This document shows positions 25,339 through 38,704 of a stretch of 64,000 nucleotides of DNA, piece after piece; position 1 is the stretch's first letter, and each line of letters begins with the position of its first letter. A program made the position numbers and the translations under genes. Below the pieces are notes generated by a model, which was not told where the DNA came from, made no database searches, and saw only the letters and a program-made list of their open reading frames with translations. Origin of the DNA: Raphanus sativus (lineage: Eukaryota > Streptophyta > Magnoliopsida > Brassicales > Brassicaceae); assembly GCF_000801105.2 (NCBI RefSeq), contig NC_079515.1:8122001-8186000 (forward strand). Reading direction: 5' to 3'.

Positions 25339-27966
25339 CTAATCGATCTTAACAGAGGAATAGATGAGCCTTGTGAACCAGAGACAAGCATAGAACCCTA
25401 TTGTCCCTGTGAGCACAAAAAATGCGTAAGACGCGATGAGCATGTACCCAAAGTAAAGCATCGCCGACACCAGTTTTGTGATTTGAAGCTTTGTGAAGAA
25501 GTAGAACGTCGCGTAGAGGAATAGATACAGAGCTGACGAGCCAGATGTTAGGTACGATCTCCACCACCACAGGTAGTCCTCACTGCAGAGCTGGAAGTAG
25601 CAGAGTACTACGGTTATCTCGGCGCAAGTGACGATGAGGATTACAAAGACAAGGAAGAGGAAACCAAAGATGTAGTAGAACTGGTTGAGCCAGATGGATG
25701 TGAGGATAAAGAAGAGCTCGATGAAGACAGCACCAAACGGTAGGATTCCTCCAATGAGGATTGAGAAAACCGGGTTCATGTACCATGCTTGCTCTGGGAT
25801 TTGCCTTGGGATTTTGTTGGTTTTCACTGGGTCATCAACCGCTGGTTTTTTGAAACCGAGGTAAGCTCCAACAAAGACGAGAGGAACCGAGATGCCAAAC
25901 CAGAGGAAGATCAAGGCGAACATTGTTCCAAAGGGGACAGCACCAGACGACTTTTGTCCCCAGATGAGAGCGTTTAGGACAAAGAAAATGGAGGAGACAA
26001 CTGCAGGGAACAAGAAGGCTGTTCTGAAGGCGATTCTCTTCCACTCTGTTCCTTTGAACATTTTGTAGAGACGTGAGGAAGCGTAACCAGCAAAGAGTCC
26101 CATGAAGACCCAGAGCAGAAGCATGGCCGTCATCAGACCACCCCGGTTCGAAGGGGAGAGGAACCCAAGCATGGCGAAGATCATTGTGACAAAAACCATG
26201 CCTAAACATTGGACCCCTGTGCCAACGTAGACGCAGAGGAGATCAGAATTGGTTGGAATCCTGAAAACATCACCATGGACAAGCTTCCATCCTGTCTCTT
26301 CTTGAGCTTCTTCTTGAGTCTCAAGCTCGTTGTATCGTGAAATGTCACGGTAAAGGGTCCTCAGCATTATCATCGCCACCATACCAGACAAGAACAGGAC
26401 GATCATCAGAGAATTGACGATAGAGAACCAGTGAATTTGGTTATCGTTCATCAGAAGATATGCATCCCATCTAGATGCCCACTTGACTTCACTTTCCTGA
26501 ACAGAAGCAAGCAGCAGTAGGAAATCAGATAATTATTGAGAAGGAGAACCATAGCCTTTGTTGCAGAGTACATTTTATATATTAAGTAACTTGCCTGGAA
26601 ATCAACATCATATGTGAAGATAATCTCCTTCTTTGGTTCGACTTCTTGAGGGGTAGAGGAGCTAACGACCAGGCGTTTTGTGTGAGGATCACAGGTCGTG
26701 AGGCGGGTCTTCTCACTCCACTTTCCATCGTACTCATGCTTAATACTAAAAATCAAAGGGAAAAGCAATCAATCAGTAGAAAAGAAGAGGGAGGCACAAG
26801 AAAGAGAGACAAGAAATGCACCTGTAAGGTTTGACTTCAAATCCCACAATCCTTGCAGAATCAGTTTGCACATCTCTGTGATATCGGACAGTAAACGCCA
26901 AGTGATTGTGCATAAAGAACTTTTGCTCTTTGCTCTGTGTATACAAAAGGCAGTTTTAAAAATAAATCAAAAAGCATATGTGAAATGGTGTTGACAATAA
27001 TCGAAACCTACTTACCCCTTCATACTGGCCTTTAAGACCAACATGATAGCCAAGCTGATAAACAACAGCGGGAGAACCCGGATCCCCTCTTTCGATTGGA
27101 ACCACAAGAGGAAGATTGTCGAGGATCCTAGCGCATACACACAAAAGAAAAACACTTGTAAGAAAACTGACAGAAGGGAAGCATGTTTCTAAATTTGGGT
27201 GCTTACATGTTGACACGGTACTCATCATCAATCTTTTCTTTAAAGGCTTTGGCAGTCTTGTCATCAAGAGTGACCCGGCAGAGAACATTGCACATCTGTG
27301 CGTCCCGCATCTTAAACTGCAAGTTGATTCAACTCCACATAGGTTAAAAACTGATTATATAATAAGAAGCCAAAAATAGAATAGAGAGGGAGGGAGAAAC
27401 CGAATAAGGAGCATTTTCAATGCGGTCACCACGAAGCACTTCTCCAAGATTCTCAGTACTATCAACAATCTTGTTAGGTTGACAAAAAGGAAGCGAGTAA
27501 TACGAATAAGGAAGCTGAGTCTTGATGGAGGTTAGTTTATTCACTTTAACCTTCAGCTCATCACCCTACAAACAAACAAGGAGATATATATTCGATAAAA
27601 AGACCCAACACATTTTAATATCATTCTACTGTAACTTCCAATTATACTCCTAACAGCACCAACATTGCGTTTGTAACTTAAACAAGAGCGAGCGAGAGAG
27701 ACACTAAGAACCTAACAAATCAATCTAAGCATCAGCATCTGCGGATCTAATCCAATCAGCATGATGCCAATTAGGAGAAACTCAGATCCAGGAGATTCAG
27801 TTAAGATCTAGAAAGAAGCCTATACTAGAACGTCTACCTTGTCGAAATCCTGAGGAGCTACACCTGGGAGGTAGAAAGAGTGAGCTACGTGAACGCAGAG
27901 CAGGAGGATAAAGACGATCGCGGAGGATCTACAAGTTTGCGATATTCTCCTAAGCTCCGTACCCAT
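25339..27966 (-). CDS. Transmembrane 9 superfamily (TMN/nonaspanin, EMP70) protein
   Basis: Seven coding exons on the minus strand: 27966-27838, 27565-27401, 27316-27207, 27127-27016, 26934-26822, 26745-26595 and 26496-25339. They join in frame to 645 residues, normal for the family. It has a signal peptide ending near VAHS, a lumenal N-terminal domain ([45 protein letters not shown]), then nine predicted membrane spans in the last exon. The C-terminal tail ends in KID, the KXD/E motif by which TM9 proteins are retained in the Golgi through COPI. Family members act in Golgi/endosomal membrane-protein sorting. Intron 6 begins GCAAGT, a GC-AG intron confirmed by the frame on both sides. The others are GT-AG. 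The subfamily looks like Arabidopsis TMN7-TMN10, but I cannot choose among them. No lesion. Confidence 0.93.
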
Positions 27967-30509
27967 GGCTGTGGAAAAAATAAAATCACTTAGATCTGAA
28001 GCTCCCCCCGCTACAGTTTCTTTATTTTTTGCTCATACGCTTGGAGACGGAGACACGGTTCTAGAGTAATACAGCTCGGTTTACATCTATGGTTCGGTTC
28101 GTTATTTTTCCATTTATATTGTAATTTTTTTTTTAATTTGATTAAAACTGTATAACAAATGATACTTTATAAAATATTAGATACAGCTATGTGCGTTGCA
28201 AGAGGTTTTTATTTGATGTTTTAATTTAATAAAAAATATAAAATAATAAATCATTTTATATAGTTTATGATTGTTTTTGTATATATTGTGTGATATTTAT
28301 TTAATAATTAAAATCTCGTTTTCATACATAAATTTAATATTTTCATTTTATAATTACGATGTACAGATGAATTGTTATCAACTTTGTACTTAGGAATAGA
28401 GAAAATACTATATTTAAGGAGGTGTTAGTGAGACTTACATTTATATAGAGTTTGTTGATTCTAAAAGTTGAAAGATTTGTTAAATTTGGAAAGAGTTGTA
28501 GAAAATTTTGTATATTGTAAAAATCTATGAAAATAAAGTAATGTAATGATTTTAAAAATCCACGAGAAACATGTACTATTCTCAAAGTCTTGTTTTATGA
28601 ATTAAAATATCAAGAATTCAACTCCCAATAACACTTATTTTAATAGATTTGTAAAATCATTAAAATCTAAACTTTTTGAATAACGAATGATTTTCTATAG
28701 AATTAGAGAATCAATAAACCTATAACACAAGATTTTAATAAGAATGTAAGGATCTATAAACCAGTAGACTTGAAAATTCTAAGAATCATTATAAATCCAA
28801 TTTCTACTAACACCCCCTAAAAGTTTAAGTTGAATCAAACTTGAAATAAGAATTAGAATGAAATAAAAAATCTAATCTATTAATTTAGGGTTCTATTTTT
28901 ATCTACTATTAACAAGTCATAGTAGGACCACTTAAAGAATTAGTCAATATGACATATTTGATTATTTGTATTAACAATAAACCAACTATAAATATATTAA
29001 CAATAAACCAACTATAAATTTGATTTTTTAATTATAATAAAATCTGTTGAGAAAGAATCTAACAAAATCTTAGTTTAAAATTTAAATATTTTTTTATAAA
29101 TAACACATTAATATATTTCGAAATTAGTAATATAATATTATTATAAGTAAATTTAACTAAAACTTATTATAAAAAAGAAAATAAAAAATTCTTTATACTA
29201 ACTTTTTTATAGATTCTATGATATATTCCGTATTATATAAAAATAGAAGTGCTATATGAATTAAATATTAAAAATATATTAAATAGGTAAATTAACAAAA
29301 AAAATTTATTTTATTTTTTAACTTAAATAAATTATTGATCATCATTATAATGGATTAAACTTCGAAAACTATATAATACTTTTATATTAAAATAAATGTA
29401 TTAACATAAGTTAAAATTGTATATTTACAGCCATATATTATCTTTTTATTTATTTTGAAACTATTAGCAATATATTGCTTAAAAATGTTTATATACAAAA
29501 ATATAATAGTATATAATAACCGTTAGTTCATATACTATTTAAAAATATGTTATTAGTAAAATATGAAATTTCAGTAATTCATTTAAAATATTAGTGACAA
29601 AAATCAAATTTTAATTATAAATTTTATATTATTTTAATTGTAACAAATTTGTTGATAAAAGAATTAAAAATATCACCAAAAACTCAAATATTTTATAAAA
29701 TAATACAGTAATGTAGTACCAAAACAAATTCAAAATTCATGTATTATTCCAAACTCAAATAGTTGTGTAATTTTCCAAAGTTGTCTCGAAAAAATATATT
29801 ATTTTGAAAATAAATATTCAAACTCAAAATGATAATATTTCAAATTTTACAAAAGACAAAATCATGGATAATAAAGATTAACTTTTTGAAATGTACCTGA
29901 AAAAAACTAACTATATATGTTGTAAAAATTTAAAGTAACCTAATGTTTTGACGTCTTAATTTAAAAAAAAAATAGAACTTAATATCATAACATCCAAAAC
30001 AAATATCCTATATAATAAATTTAATAAAATAGTATGATAGATACTACTATGTATAAAGTTTACTAAAACAATAGGATTATATTATTTAAAATAAATAAAT
30101 CCCGTAAAATACTAAAATGAGATATGTTAAAGTATATTTTCTTAAACACAACATGTAAATATAATTATTTTAGTAATATTTATTTTCTATAATATAAATA
30201 AATAAAATTTAAAAATGTATTATATGCCAAATTTTTAAATTAAAGAAAACAACATAATTTGAATGGGGTTCTCTATTTGAGTATTTCATATTTTTATTTT
30301 ATTTTACCTAACTCGAAAATATATTAATAAGTAATAAAAATCAATAACAAAGTAATTTTTTTTTAAAAAACCATTATATATTAATAATACTGAATAAGAA
30401 ATATAAACAATAATATGATATAGTAATACAATATATAACACTAAAATAGAAATTATATATTTAAAACATTTTTAATAATATAAAATATATTTAAAAAATA
30501 TAAATATAT
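27967..30509. other. Very AT-rich intergenic region, probably Helitron body
   Basis: After the TM9 gene's 5' leader (to about 28060) the sequence becomes extremely AT-rich with no coding potential. It runs into a Helitron 3' terminus at 30537 and may be the body of that element, but I could not place its 5' TC end. A direct duplicate of an ACAATAAACCAACTATAAAT-type word occurs at about 28972-29019. Confidence 0.5.
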
Positions 30510-30537
30510 CCGCACGAACGTGCGGGTTAAAATCTAG
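30510..30537 (+). mobile_element. Helitron 3' terminus
   Basis: A perfect stem CCGCACG-AA-CGTGCGG (30510-30525) is followed 12 bases later by CTAG (30534-30537) and then T. A 3' hairpin about 10 bases before CTAG, followed by a T from the AT target, is diagnostic of plant Helitrons. The element would extend leftward into the AT-rich region. Confidence 0.75.
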
Positions 30538-33016
30538 TTGAAGATTAAATAACACCAAATCAAGCCACTAACAGCATTATACAGTTTTTATGTACTAAAT
30601 TAATGTTTAATTAATATCTGATTTATATGGATGAACTAAAACATATTTGAATTTTCAAAAATCTCAAATAACATACTTAATATTTATTTTCTGGCCAATC
30701 ATATCTCAGCAACCACATCAGTTGTCACGTCATCTAATTTTGCTGACCTATATGATATATCAGCTAATTTTGTTAACGAAGATACCACATATACATTATT
30801 TTGTAAAAACAAAATAGTTGTTTTATAAATTTTTATTATTTAGTGAAATTAACAAAAAATAGTTAAATAATTAAATTTTAATCTCTTATAAGAGATATAC
30901 TTATAAATGTTTCGATCATGTCACGTTACCTTTCTTATAAATATATATATGTAATAATTCAAATTCAATATTAGTATTGTAGTCTAATATTCTCGATTAA
31001 TCATGGTTGTATTTATTTTAAAATTATGATATGTTAATCTAAATTCTTGAAATGTAAATAACATACTCATTAATCAATAGTAACAAGTTGCAACACTAGA
31101 TATGAAATTGATGTTTTCCTCCGGAAATGGATCTATTAATAAATTTATACTCCATATGTTTCTATATATATAAGTAGTTTTGAAGGTTTTACTTTGTTTT
31201 TTGTTTCATAATATAGATTGTTTTCAAAATCGTGGTAAGGGAAATTAGGGCCTATAGCCATGAAAAAAATCATAATTGGCAGACTAACCATTTTACCTAA
31301 CAAATCTATACACTCCGTTACATATACATATTAATACTGTATTATATTTTCTTTTAACCGGTGAAACCTGAAGATAAAAAATAATTATTATTATAGTGTG
31401 ATATAATTTGTGGCAATTCAACATCCACATATCCCTTCTTTGTAACTCTTTATAGATTAGATCGATATCGTCACTACCATCTGAGTTCTGAGAATATTTT
31501 GTGATCTGAAAACTCTTCCAAGAATCCCAACCTCTCTGCTTTTGAAACAGCCGCTGCAGTTACCGTCGAGGCGGCGGAGATCATCACGCGAGCCGATTCG
31601 CCTCCATATATATCACACAGGTGAGGAGCATCACCCCGTTCCATGCATCTATCTTCTCAATCCAAGATTTTTCATTGAGTGAAGACGAAACGTGAAAACC
31701 TGTAAGTTTCCGATTTTGGGTTCGATGACGGGGCAGAAGATGAACAGTGAACGTGTTTCTATACTATCTTATGAAATGGAACAGAATGTATTTCTTTCAA
31801 ATTTGGCTATTTTATTATTTTAGTTTGATTCTTGAAAAAAATGTTCAATCTTGTTTGTTGTTGTTTTATGTTCTATTGATATGAGTTTTGTATCAGTGTA
31901 TATATGTGTTTATATTAGTGTGTATATGATTTTGTAAAGAGGAACAAATGTTGAACGTAAATGAAATAGAATTTTTTACTATATCATTTGTCATCTTTTC
32001 TATTCTATATGCTCATGTAAAATTTAAATGCATATTACTGATAATTTGAAATTTAGGTATTTAACTTATAAAAGATTGGGGTTGAAAATTGGATTATGGT
32101 TTATAATTCCATGTAGGGTGTAATGATTAGTGGCTAGGATTTAGTTTATGAAGATTTAGGTTAACCGCAGATTAGGGTTTATATTTCCGTGTAGGGTTTA
32201 GTGATAGTTAATAGGGTTTAGTTTATGTACGATTGGGGTTGACATTAGAGCAACTATTACCATCTTTCATGAAGGCATAACCATATCAACATTTGAGAAA
32301 TATGTTAAGATGATATATAAAGTTCAACTCATTTTCACATTTTCTATTCTATGTCTCATGTAGAATGGTAATGCATCTTACTAATCTTATGGAAGATTAA
32401 GGTTAACATTGGACTAGTGTTTATAATTCTGTGTAGGGTTTAATGTTTAGTTGATAGGATTTAGTTTAAAGTTCACTATTCAAATGTTGGGATTAGTTCA
32501 CCGTGTAGGGTCTATATTTCCGTCTAGGGTTTAGTGATTAGTTGATAGGAACTACATTTGTATTTATACTACATTTGTATCTTTCAATTGGAACTACATT
32601 TGTATTTATACTATTCTATCTAATATACATAGTACGGAACTGCAATCTTGGTTTCTCCGTTTGTTTAACGCTGTTTTTTTACACTTACAATTGTTATCTA
32701 CTCTTCTTTCTGCATCTTTTTCCTTTGATTTTGAATAAAGTTTTGTGACGCACTTCCTAAATTATGTCATCGTTATTATGAGACAGAAATTCACCACGTT
32801 GTTTGCTTTATGTGTTGAAATCGGTAACCTGTTGTTTAGAGGGATATAACCGGATGAAAGGAAGCCAAAAAGACAGAGAATGAATTATGTCAAAATCATG
32901 TCTACTTCTCTAATTTATCACCAAAATATGGCTATTACGCCAATTAGCCCTAAAAGTAATACTAGAAGTGTGATTTGTTATTGGTTCTTTTTTACAATTT
33001 AATAAACAGAGGGAGT
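30538..33016. other. Intergenic region with a possible 1.7-kb MULE and degenerate AGGGTTTA repeats
   Basis: AGGGCCTATAGCC at about 31247 and the complement of GGCTATTACGCCAATTAGCCCT (ending 32951) resemble Mutator-type ends, but I found no 9-bp duplication. A GC-richer exon-like patch lies at about 31540-31630. From 32090 to 32550 a degenerate unit containing GTAGGGTTTA(A/G)TGATTAGT, then TAGGATTTAGTTTA, recurs about four times. Short repeats of ACTACATTTGTATTTATACTA occur at 32549-32620. No gene is recognised. Confidence 0.4.
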
Positions 33017-33951
33017 GATTAAATTAGGGAGAGATCGGCTTTCTTAAAAAGAAAAGAAAAAGAAAAAGTAACAAGGAAATCGGAGAAAAGTTCTTACCTC
33101 CGACCGACGGTGAGGGCTTTTTCAGCCACCGTCGGTCCGGTCGTTTTGTCTTTCAGCCCGCTCCTTTAGTTTCTGCTAGTTTGGTCCCATCTGCTTCCGG
33201 CGGCGCATCCTTCTTGCGGTGGTCGCTCGGCTTTTGTTCCCGGCGTCGCATCCTCCTCGCGGTGGACGTTCGGTTCCTGCTTCCGGCGTGGTTCCTCTCC
33301 GTTAAAGGTAAACGGTCGGTTTTAGTTTTCACGGCGTATAGGCTTGCTGTAGTTGTCGGCGGCGTTATTAGGGTTTCGTTTGTCTCGTTCTGTTTGTTGG
33401 TTCTCGGTGTGGATGGCGAATCGCTTCTTTCCAGTAGGAGATCTCGGGTTCCGATGAAGCTCACTTGTGAAGGAAGGGTTTGTGTTGAAGTTGGTGACTT
33501 CGATGGCGGAGGATGGGATGAGATCTCGAGTGTGTCTCGACGAAGCTTCCCGTGGAAAAGTCAAGCGAAGAAAAGGTTTTGGTAGCTACGGCCTTCGGCG
33601 TTAACCGGAATGAAGATCAGACGTACGCCGAAGAAACGGAGGTTTCCGGCGGTTCTGTCGACGGTGAGGCGTAGCGGTGTCGGTCGGGTTGGTGTGGGCG
33701 TGACGCGTGTCTCCCCGAAGCGGTGGATTGAAACACGTGTCAGCAACACTTCGACTATCGGTGGGGCATTTGGGCTTGAAAATCGGTTGGATTTTAGGCC
33801 CATTTCGTTTATGTGTTTTGTTTTTTTGGCCCGCTTGTTTATTGGGCTTTCGGACTTTGATTGTATTGGGTTTTTATCCTGTTTGTTCTGGGCTTGGGCC
33901 CCTTAATATATCTATTGAGGAAAAAAAAAAAGATTAAATTAGGGAGAGATC
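33017..33951 (+). mobile_element. Poly(A) retroposon with 20-bp target-site duplication, possibly Sadhu-like
   Basis: The 20-bp sequence starting GATTAAATTAGGG is repeated exactly at 33017-33036 and 33932-33951. Between them lie 895 bases ending in an A11 tract (33921-33931). A 3' poly(A) tract and long target duplication show insertion by target-primed reverse transcription. The 5' end starts with a purine-rich run, the body is GC-rich (GGCGTCGCATCC-type words) and the 3' part has GGGCTTGGGCCCC before the tail. The open stretch at 33181-33585 shows no known domain. Size, poly(A) and apparent lack of coding fit crucifer Sadhu elements, but this is inference. A processed copy of an unknown transcript is the alternative. 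Confidence 0.75.
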
Positions 33952-34031
33952 ACGTGCAACGTTGGATTAAGATCCAATGGTCATGAGATCTAACGGCAGT
34001 GATTAAATGTTGACCGTAACTCCCTCACGTG
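33951..34031. promoter_or_regulatory. Two G-boxes and a W-box upstream of the PTEN2A-like gene
   Basis: CACGTG occurs at 33951-33956 and 34026-34031, with TTGACC between them (34012-34017). They lie about 390-470 bases before the ATG. The first G-box begins at the last base of the retroposon's target duplication, so the insertion sits directly against it. Function is inferred only. Confidence 0.4.
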
Positions 34032-34416
34032 ACTTTGGATCTCCAATCCAATACTTTCCCCCAATCTGAAATCAATCCTCGAGCCCTAAAGGTCCGTAAC
34101 CTCCCCGCTCGTCAAATTTTCATTTCGCTTCTCTTTGGATCTCTGGTTCTCGATCTATGAGGGTATTATTGCCCAGCTCCCTATTCCCTTTCTCAATGTT
34201 TTCGATTTGGTCCTTTTTGGTTCTTTTATGTTGCTAAGTTGGGTCGTGATCGCCCAATTAAATTTAATTTTGATGTTAAAAGTCTTCAATTTTCAGATTA
34301 TTTATATTCAAGAAAGTATCTAATTTTTATGTGTTGGTGTATTTGTGCAGAAAGAGGATTTGCAATAGCGAATATAATTCACATTTTGGAGTCTAAAGAA
34401 TCAACCTTTAGTGACA

Positions 34417-37400
34417 ATGTCATCTGAATCACCTACTTTGCCTGCTACGGTAACACCAGATGCTCACCCTCCTCCTCCTCCTCCTGCTGTAGAAGCTGGA
34501 AGTGATGATTCACCTAAAGGGGTAGCGTCGAAGCTATCTGCCACTGGGATATCAACATGGGCCAAAAGCTTGAAAGTGCCCCAGCCCTTTGCTTCCACCT
34601 CTTCTGATGTTGTTGATAATAACAACAACACTGAAAAGTCCGCATTTGCGAAATTTACTAGTGGGTTAGGCCTTCGTTTGTCTCCCAAATCTCCTCAACC
34701 GGATGAGACCACGGAAGGAGCCTCAGCTTCTTCTTCTGCACAGCCCGGTTTGTTTGGGGCGATTACTAAAGGTTTGGTTGATACGTCAAAGAACGCTGTC
34801 AAGGCTGTGCAGGTCAAGGCTCGACATGCTGTGTCCCAGAACAAAAGAAGATACCAGGTGCAGTCTTGACTTATACTATTTAAAGCTACTTCCATGTTAG
34901 CTGTCTTCCTTATCTGAAGTTAAAAGTGTTTTGTTTTGGCTTGAGTTGTGGTGTGTAGGAAGGAGGGTTTGATTTGGATCTGACTTACATAACAGAGAAC
35001 ATTATTGCAATGGGTTTTCCTGCTGGTGATATGAGTTCTGGCTTTTTTGGTTATGTCGAGGTGAGTCAGACTAGTATCCTTGATTGCTTGTAATCATTGC
35101 CCTCAATCTTGTCTTTTTTTTTTCCTACTGGTCTATTAAGTTAATATGGCCTATGTTTGTTCAAAACATCAATGCAGGGTTTCTACCGCAACCAGATGGA
35201 AGAAGTTATTAACTTTCTTGAAACTCAACACAAGGTAAGTACTACTAATTTGCTATCAACGTTTAGTTGGCACTTCCATACTCATATGTCCCTAAGAATT
35301 TGTAAGTGGGTTAGTCATTTTGCCTTATAATTTCTTTCTTTTTTTTAGGGAAAATACAAAGTTTACAATCTTTGTTCAGAGAGGTTGTATGATGTATCAC
35401 TATTTGAGGGAAAGGTATGTCATACTCTAATTCTTTTTCTTTTCCCCTATTTTTCCTTGCATTTGACCGAAGAACGATGTCCTTGAGTAATAGTACTTTA
35501 GTCAATATTAGCGAAACTTTCTCCATAGATCACCTACTGCACTATTTCAAGTTACTTAACTCCAGGTACTTGTGTAAGAGTTAGATATAAAAAATGGTTC
35601 TGTACAATATTGTGATAATTTACTCATTTCTTACCTGGACTGTTGGACGGTTATCATGCAAAGAACCTGTTGCAATGAAGTGTCTCAATTTTCTGTTCCA
35701 AATGGTTTCTGTTTATAGGTTGATAGCTATATTCAGATTATCACAAAATTTTCTGTTCCAAATGTTCAAAATTTCTGTTGCCCTGCTTCTTCTGCCAATT
35801 TAATGTCCCTAAACATCTTTTTGCACTAATGTTTTCGCCTCCAGGTGGCCAGTTTCCCATTTGATGATCACAATTGCCCGCCAATCCATTTGATTACCTC
35901 GTTTTGCCAAAGTGCATACTCGTGGTTGAAGGAGGACATTGAGAATGTTGTGGTTGTTCACTGTAAGGCGGGTATGGCCAGGACAGGGCTTATGATATGT
36001 AGTCTTCTTCTGTATCTGAAGGTAAAACATTTATTGTAACATTAGTCAAACACATGGAAACTAATCATGTTTCCTTGTCTTGTACAGTTTTTTCCTACTG
36101 CGGAAGAGTGCATGGACTTTTACAATCAGAAACGATGTGTGGATGGAAAAGGGCTTGTTCTACCTAGCCAAATTGTAAGCCTAGTTTTGCAATTTATAAC
36201 GTTACTTTCTCTTCATCTGACTAGTGAGTCTGTTTAATTATTATTGTGTAGAGATATGTGAAATACTTTGAACGAATATTAACCTACTTCAATGGGGAAA
36301 ATCAACCAGGCCGCAAGTAAGCTGCTTATTTATATAACTTAAGGTAGCATACAGCTGTTTATTGACATCGTACAACTCCTTTTGTTTAGGTGTATGCTTA
36401 GGGGATTCCGGCTCCACAGGTGTCCCTATTGGATCAGACCATCCATCACCATTTCAGATCACAATGGTGAGTTGGTCGACCATTGTTTCATGACAACTTG
36501 CTAGTATCACCCTTAGCTAATATCTTCTTCTAACTTATATGCAGGTGTTCTCTTTACCACCAAAAAACATCTTCGGACCAAGGATTTATCGGTAAGCCAC
36601 TGTTATTATTACTTCATTGCTATATCAGGTTTTTGTTGAAGGCTTTGGAAATTTTGCACTGTATCATTTAAGATTTTTTTCATGTTTTTGCAGCCAGAAG
36701 ACTTTTGGTTCAGTGCGCCAAAGAAAGGGGTTATGGTCTTTGCTCTACCCGGAGAGCCTGGTCTAACAGAATTGGCTGGTGATTTCAAAATCCATTTCCA
36801 CGACCGCCAAGGAGATTTTTACTGGTTAGGAAGCTAAGCACCTTTTTATCCAATCCTTTTAATGTCTCTCACGAATCTTTTCTCTATTCTTCTTCTTCTT
36901 CTTAGCTGGTTAAACACGACGATGATGGAAAACAGAGTGATCCTAAAAACTAGTGAGCTTGACGGGTTTGACAAGGTAATAATATTGCTGAATGTTTGAC
37001 TTTGTGTGTTAAGTCGAGGTTGGGCTCCTGCTCCATCAGTTCTTCGGTTTGAAATGATATATATATACATTTGTGTTTGGTCTTTTGTTCCAATACAGAG
37101 GAAGCTACCTTCGCCTGGGTTTATGGTCGAAGTTGTTCTTGCTGATATTGACACAACAATCCCTGCAAAACCTAGTTCAGAACCAGCTTCCAAGGCACCC
37201 GAAGAAACTTCAGCAGCCAATTCTTCCACTGTAGAGGGTGTTACACCGGTTCCAGCACCTAAGAAAGAAACAGAGAGCCCTGATAAGGACGATGTGTTCT
37301 CTGACAACGAAGCAGACTCAACTGGTCCCGCCAAAACCACATCATCTGCTTCTTCTCAAACCCCAGAAGCCAAGCAGAGCGCAGATGAAACCTCTGGTCT

Positions 37401-37614
37401 GGCTCGTGCCACTGAGAAAGTGTCTATTTCTGGAAACAAGGGATCATCATCATCACAGCCGGTGCAAGGAACGGTTAGCAAGGCCGAAGCGGCAGAGAAA
37501 CCCACTGTGTCAGGGGTCAACGTGTCGAGCTCAGAGAGTAGTGAGTTCAAGGTTATGGCGGCTGATGCATCTGTGTTCTCGTTTGGTGATGAAGACGAGT
37601 TTGATAGCGATTGA
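34417..37614 (+). CDS. PTEN2A: PTEN2-type phosphoinositide/protein phosphatase
   Basis: Twelve coding exons: 34417-34857, 34959-35060, 35178-35234, 35349-35414, 35845-36021, 36088-36174, 36252-36316, 36390-36466, 36545-36591, 36694-36824, 36906-36975 and 37099-37614. All introns are GT-AG and the exons join in frame to 611 residues. Residues 1-147 are a low-complexity plant-specific N-terminus (poly-Pro, Ser-rich). The phosphatase domain (about 150-310) has FPFDDHN with the general-acid Asp and the P-loop HCKAGMARTG, with Cys 262 and Arg 268. A C2 domain (about 311-465) follows, then an acidic Ser-rich tail ending DEDEFDSD. Plant PTEN2 proteins remove the 3-phosphate from phosphoinositides and bind phosphatidic acid. 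The start was chosen because MSSESP begins the plant PTEN2 N-terminus; a 5'-UTR intron probably ends at the CAG near 34350. Position matches At3g19420. Intact. Confidence 0.94.
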
Positions 37615-38134
37615 AGAATGATGATTTAAATGAAGGAAGATGTGTACATAAGAAAAAAAAACAAGGGAGTGTTTAAGTCAATGAGATGAATCCATTCATT
37701 GTGCTGTGGTTTCTTGTTGTTGATCTTGGATTTTACGGTATGTTTTTTACTTTTCTTGAATATTACTGCACAAAATTATACGTTGGTTGCTTTACGTCTT
37801 GAATTTGTATTCCGACTTTTTATTATTTGGAATCATAAAACAATTCATGGTCTATCAATAGTTTTCAGTCTTTGGCTTTGATAAATTAGATGTTCTTTTT
37901 GTTGTGTATTGTGCAAGAGAGATCTGGAAGCGACTGTGTAAAACGGAAATAGAAGTGTTAAGTCAGCAATATGATTTGCACTGTGTAAAAGATGATCCAA
38001 AATCCACTTTATCATATGGTAAAATCCTTAATACAGACAAAGAAACCAATGTTGTATCTTTTCTTGGTTTTAGACTTTACAGTTAAAAGAAAAAATCATA
38101 TTTTACTGGATTTGAAAACAAGAGAAGTCTTTAT
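37615..38134. other. 3' flank of the PTEN2A-like gene
   Basis: Probable 3' UTR and AT-rich spacer. No gene is seen. Confidence 0.5.
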
Positions 38135-38475
38135 GGGAGAAAATAATTGGATAATGTATGTTTTCCGTCTTTATGGGAGAATCACTTCATTATGAAGCGA
38201 ATCAGTGGTCGGCATTGGTACCTCTACGTGGTAGCACATGTTGTTGAGTGTAACCAAAGTTACTAGGAAATTAATAATCAAGCAAAACAATGTTGATGTT
38301 TGTCCCAAAACACCATCATCGACATTGTCTCGCTAAGGTCTTGGAACTTGAAGCTAAGTCGAGATGAGCGAGACAGTCGTCTTCCGTTACGTTGTAACCA
38401 TGAATTCTCCAATCTTCCATTGTTATTTGCACCACTCCTGCTGTGATCTTAAGCATGCCCTCTACTTTAACCTGA
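38135..38475 (-). pseudogene. Partial copy of the 3' end of the root-cap/LEA-related gene
   Basis: 38300-38475 matches part of exon 3 of the gene at 45195-47079 (about 45405-45590): shared words include GTCCCAAAACACCATC, GGTCTTGGAACTTGAAG and CCGTTACGTTGTAACCATG. 38144-38270 matches that gene's downstream flank at 44685-44800 (TGTATGTTTTCC, TTTATGGGAG, ACGTGGTAGCACAT). About 600 bases between these two blocks are missing. Small indels break the reading frame. Both copies have the same orientation, so the receptor-kinase block lies between direct repeats. It is non-functional. Confidence 0.85.
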
Positions 38476-38704
38476 ATATTTTTTTTTTATATCTAGACCA
38501 AAAAGCCTACCCCTTTGTTCAAGACTGAAAGAGTTATTGATTCTTTTGCCAGCTCAGATATTTGAATTTGACTATAACTTATGCGGTTATTATTATTGGA
38601 TTTGCTGAAGACTGTGTAGAAGCAAGTTGGTGTATGTTGAAATCACAGATATGTCATGTCTACTCCTAATACATGTGATTAATATTTGTATCAGTACAGT
38701 GATA

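Noticed and set aside
31247..32954. Firm call of a 1.7-kb Mutator-like element
   Set aside because: The ends are only loosely complementary and no 9-bp target duplication was found, so it is mentioned only as a possibility.
33181..33585. 134-codon open stretch as a possible gene
   Set aside because: It lies wholly inside the poly(A) retroposon and shows no recognisable domain, so it is treated as part of that element.
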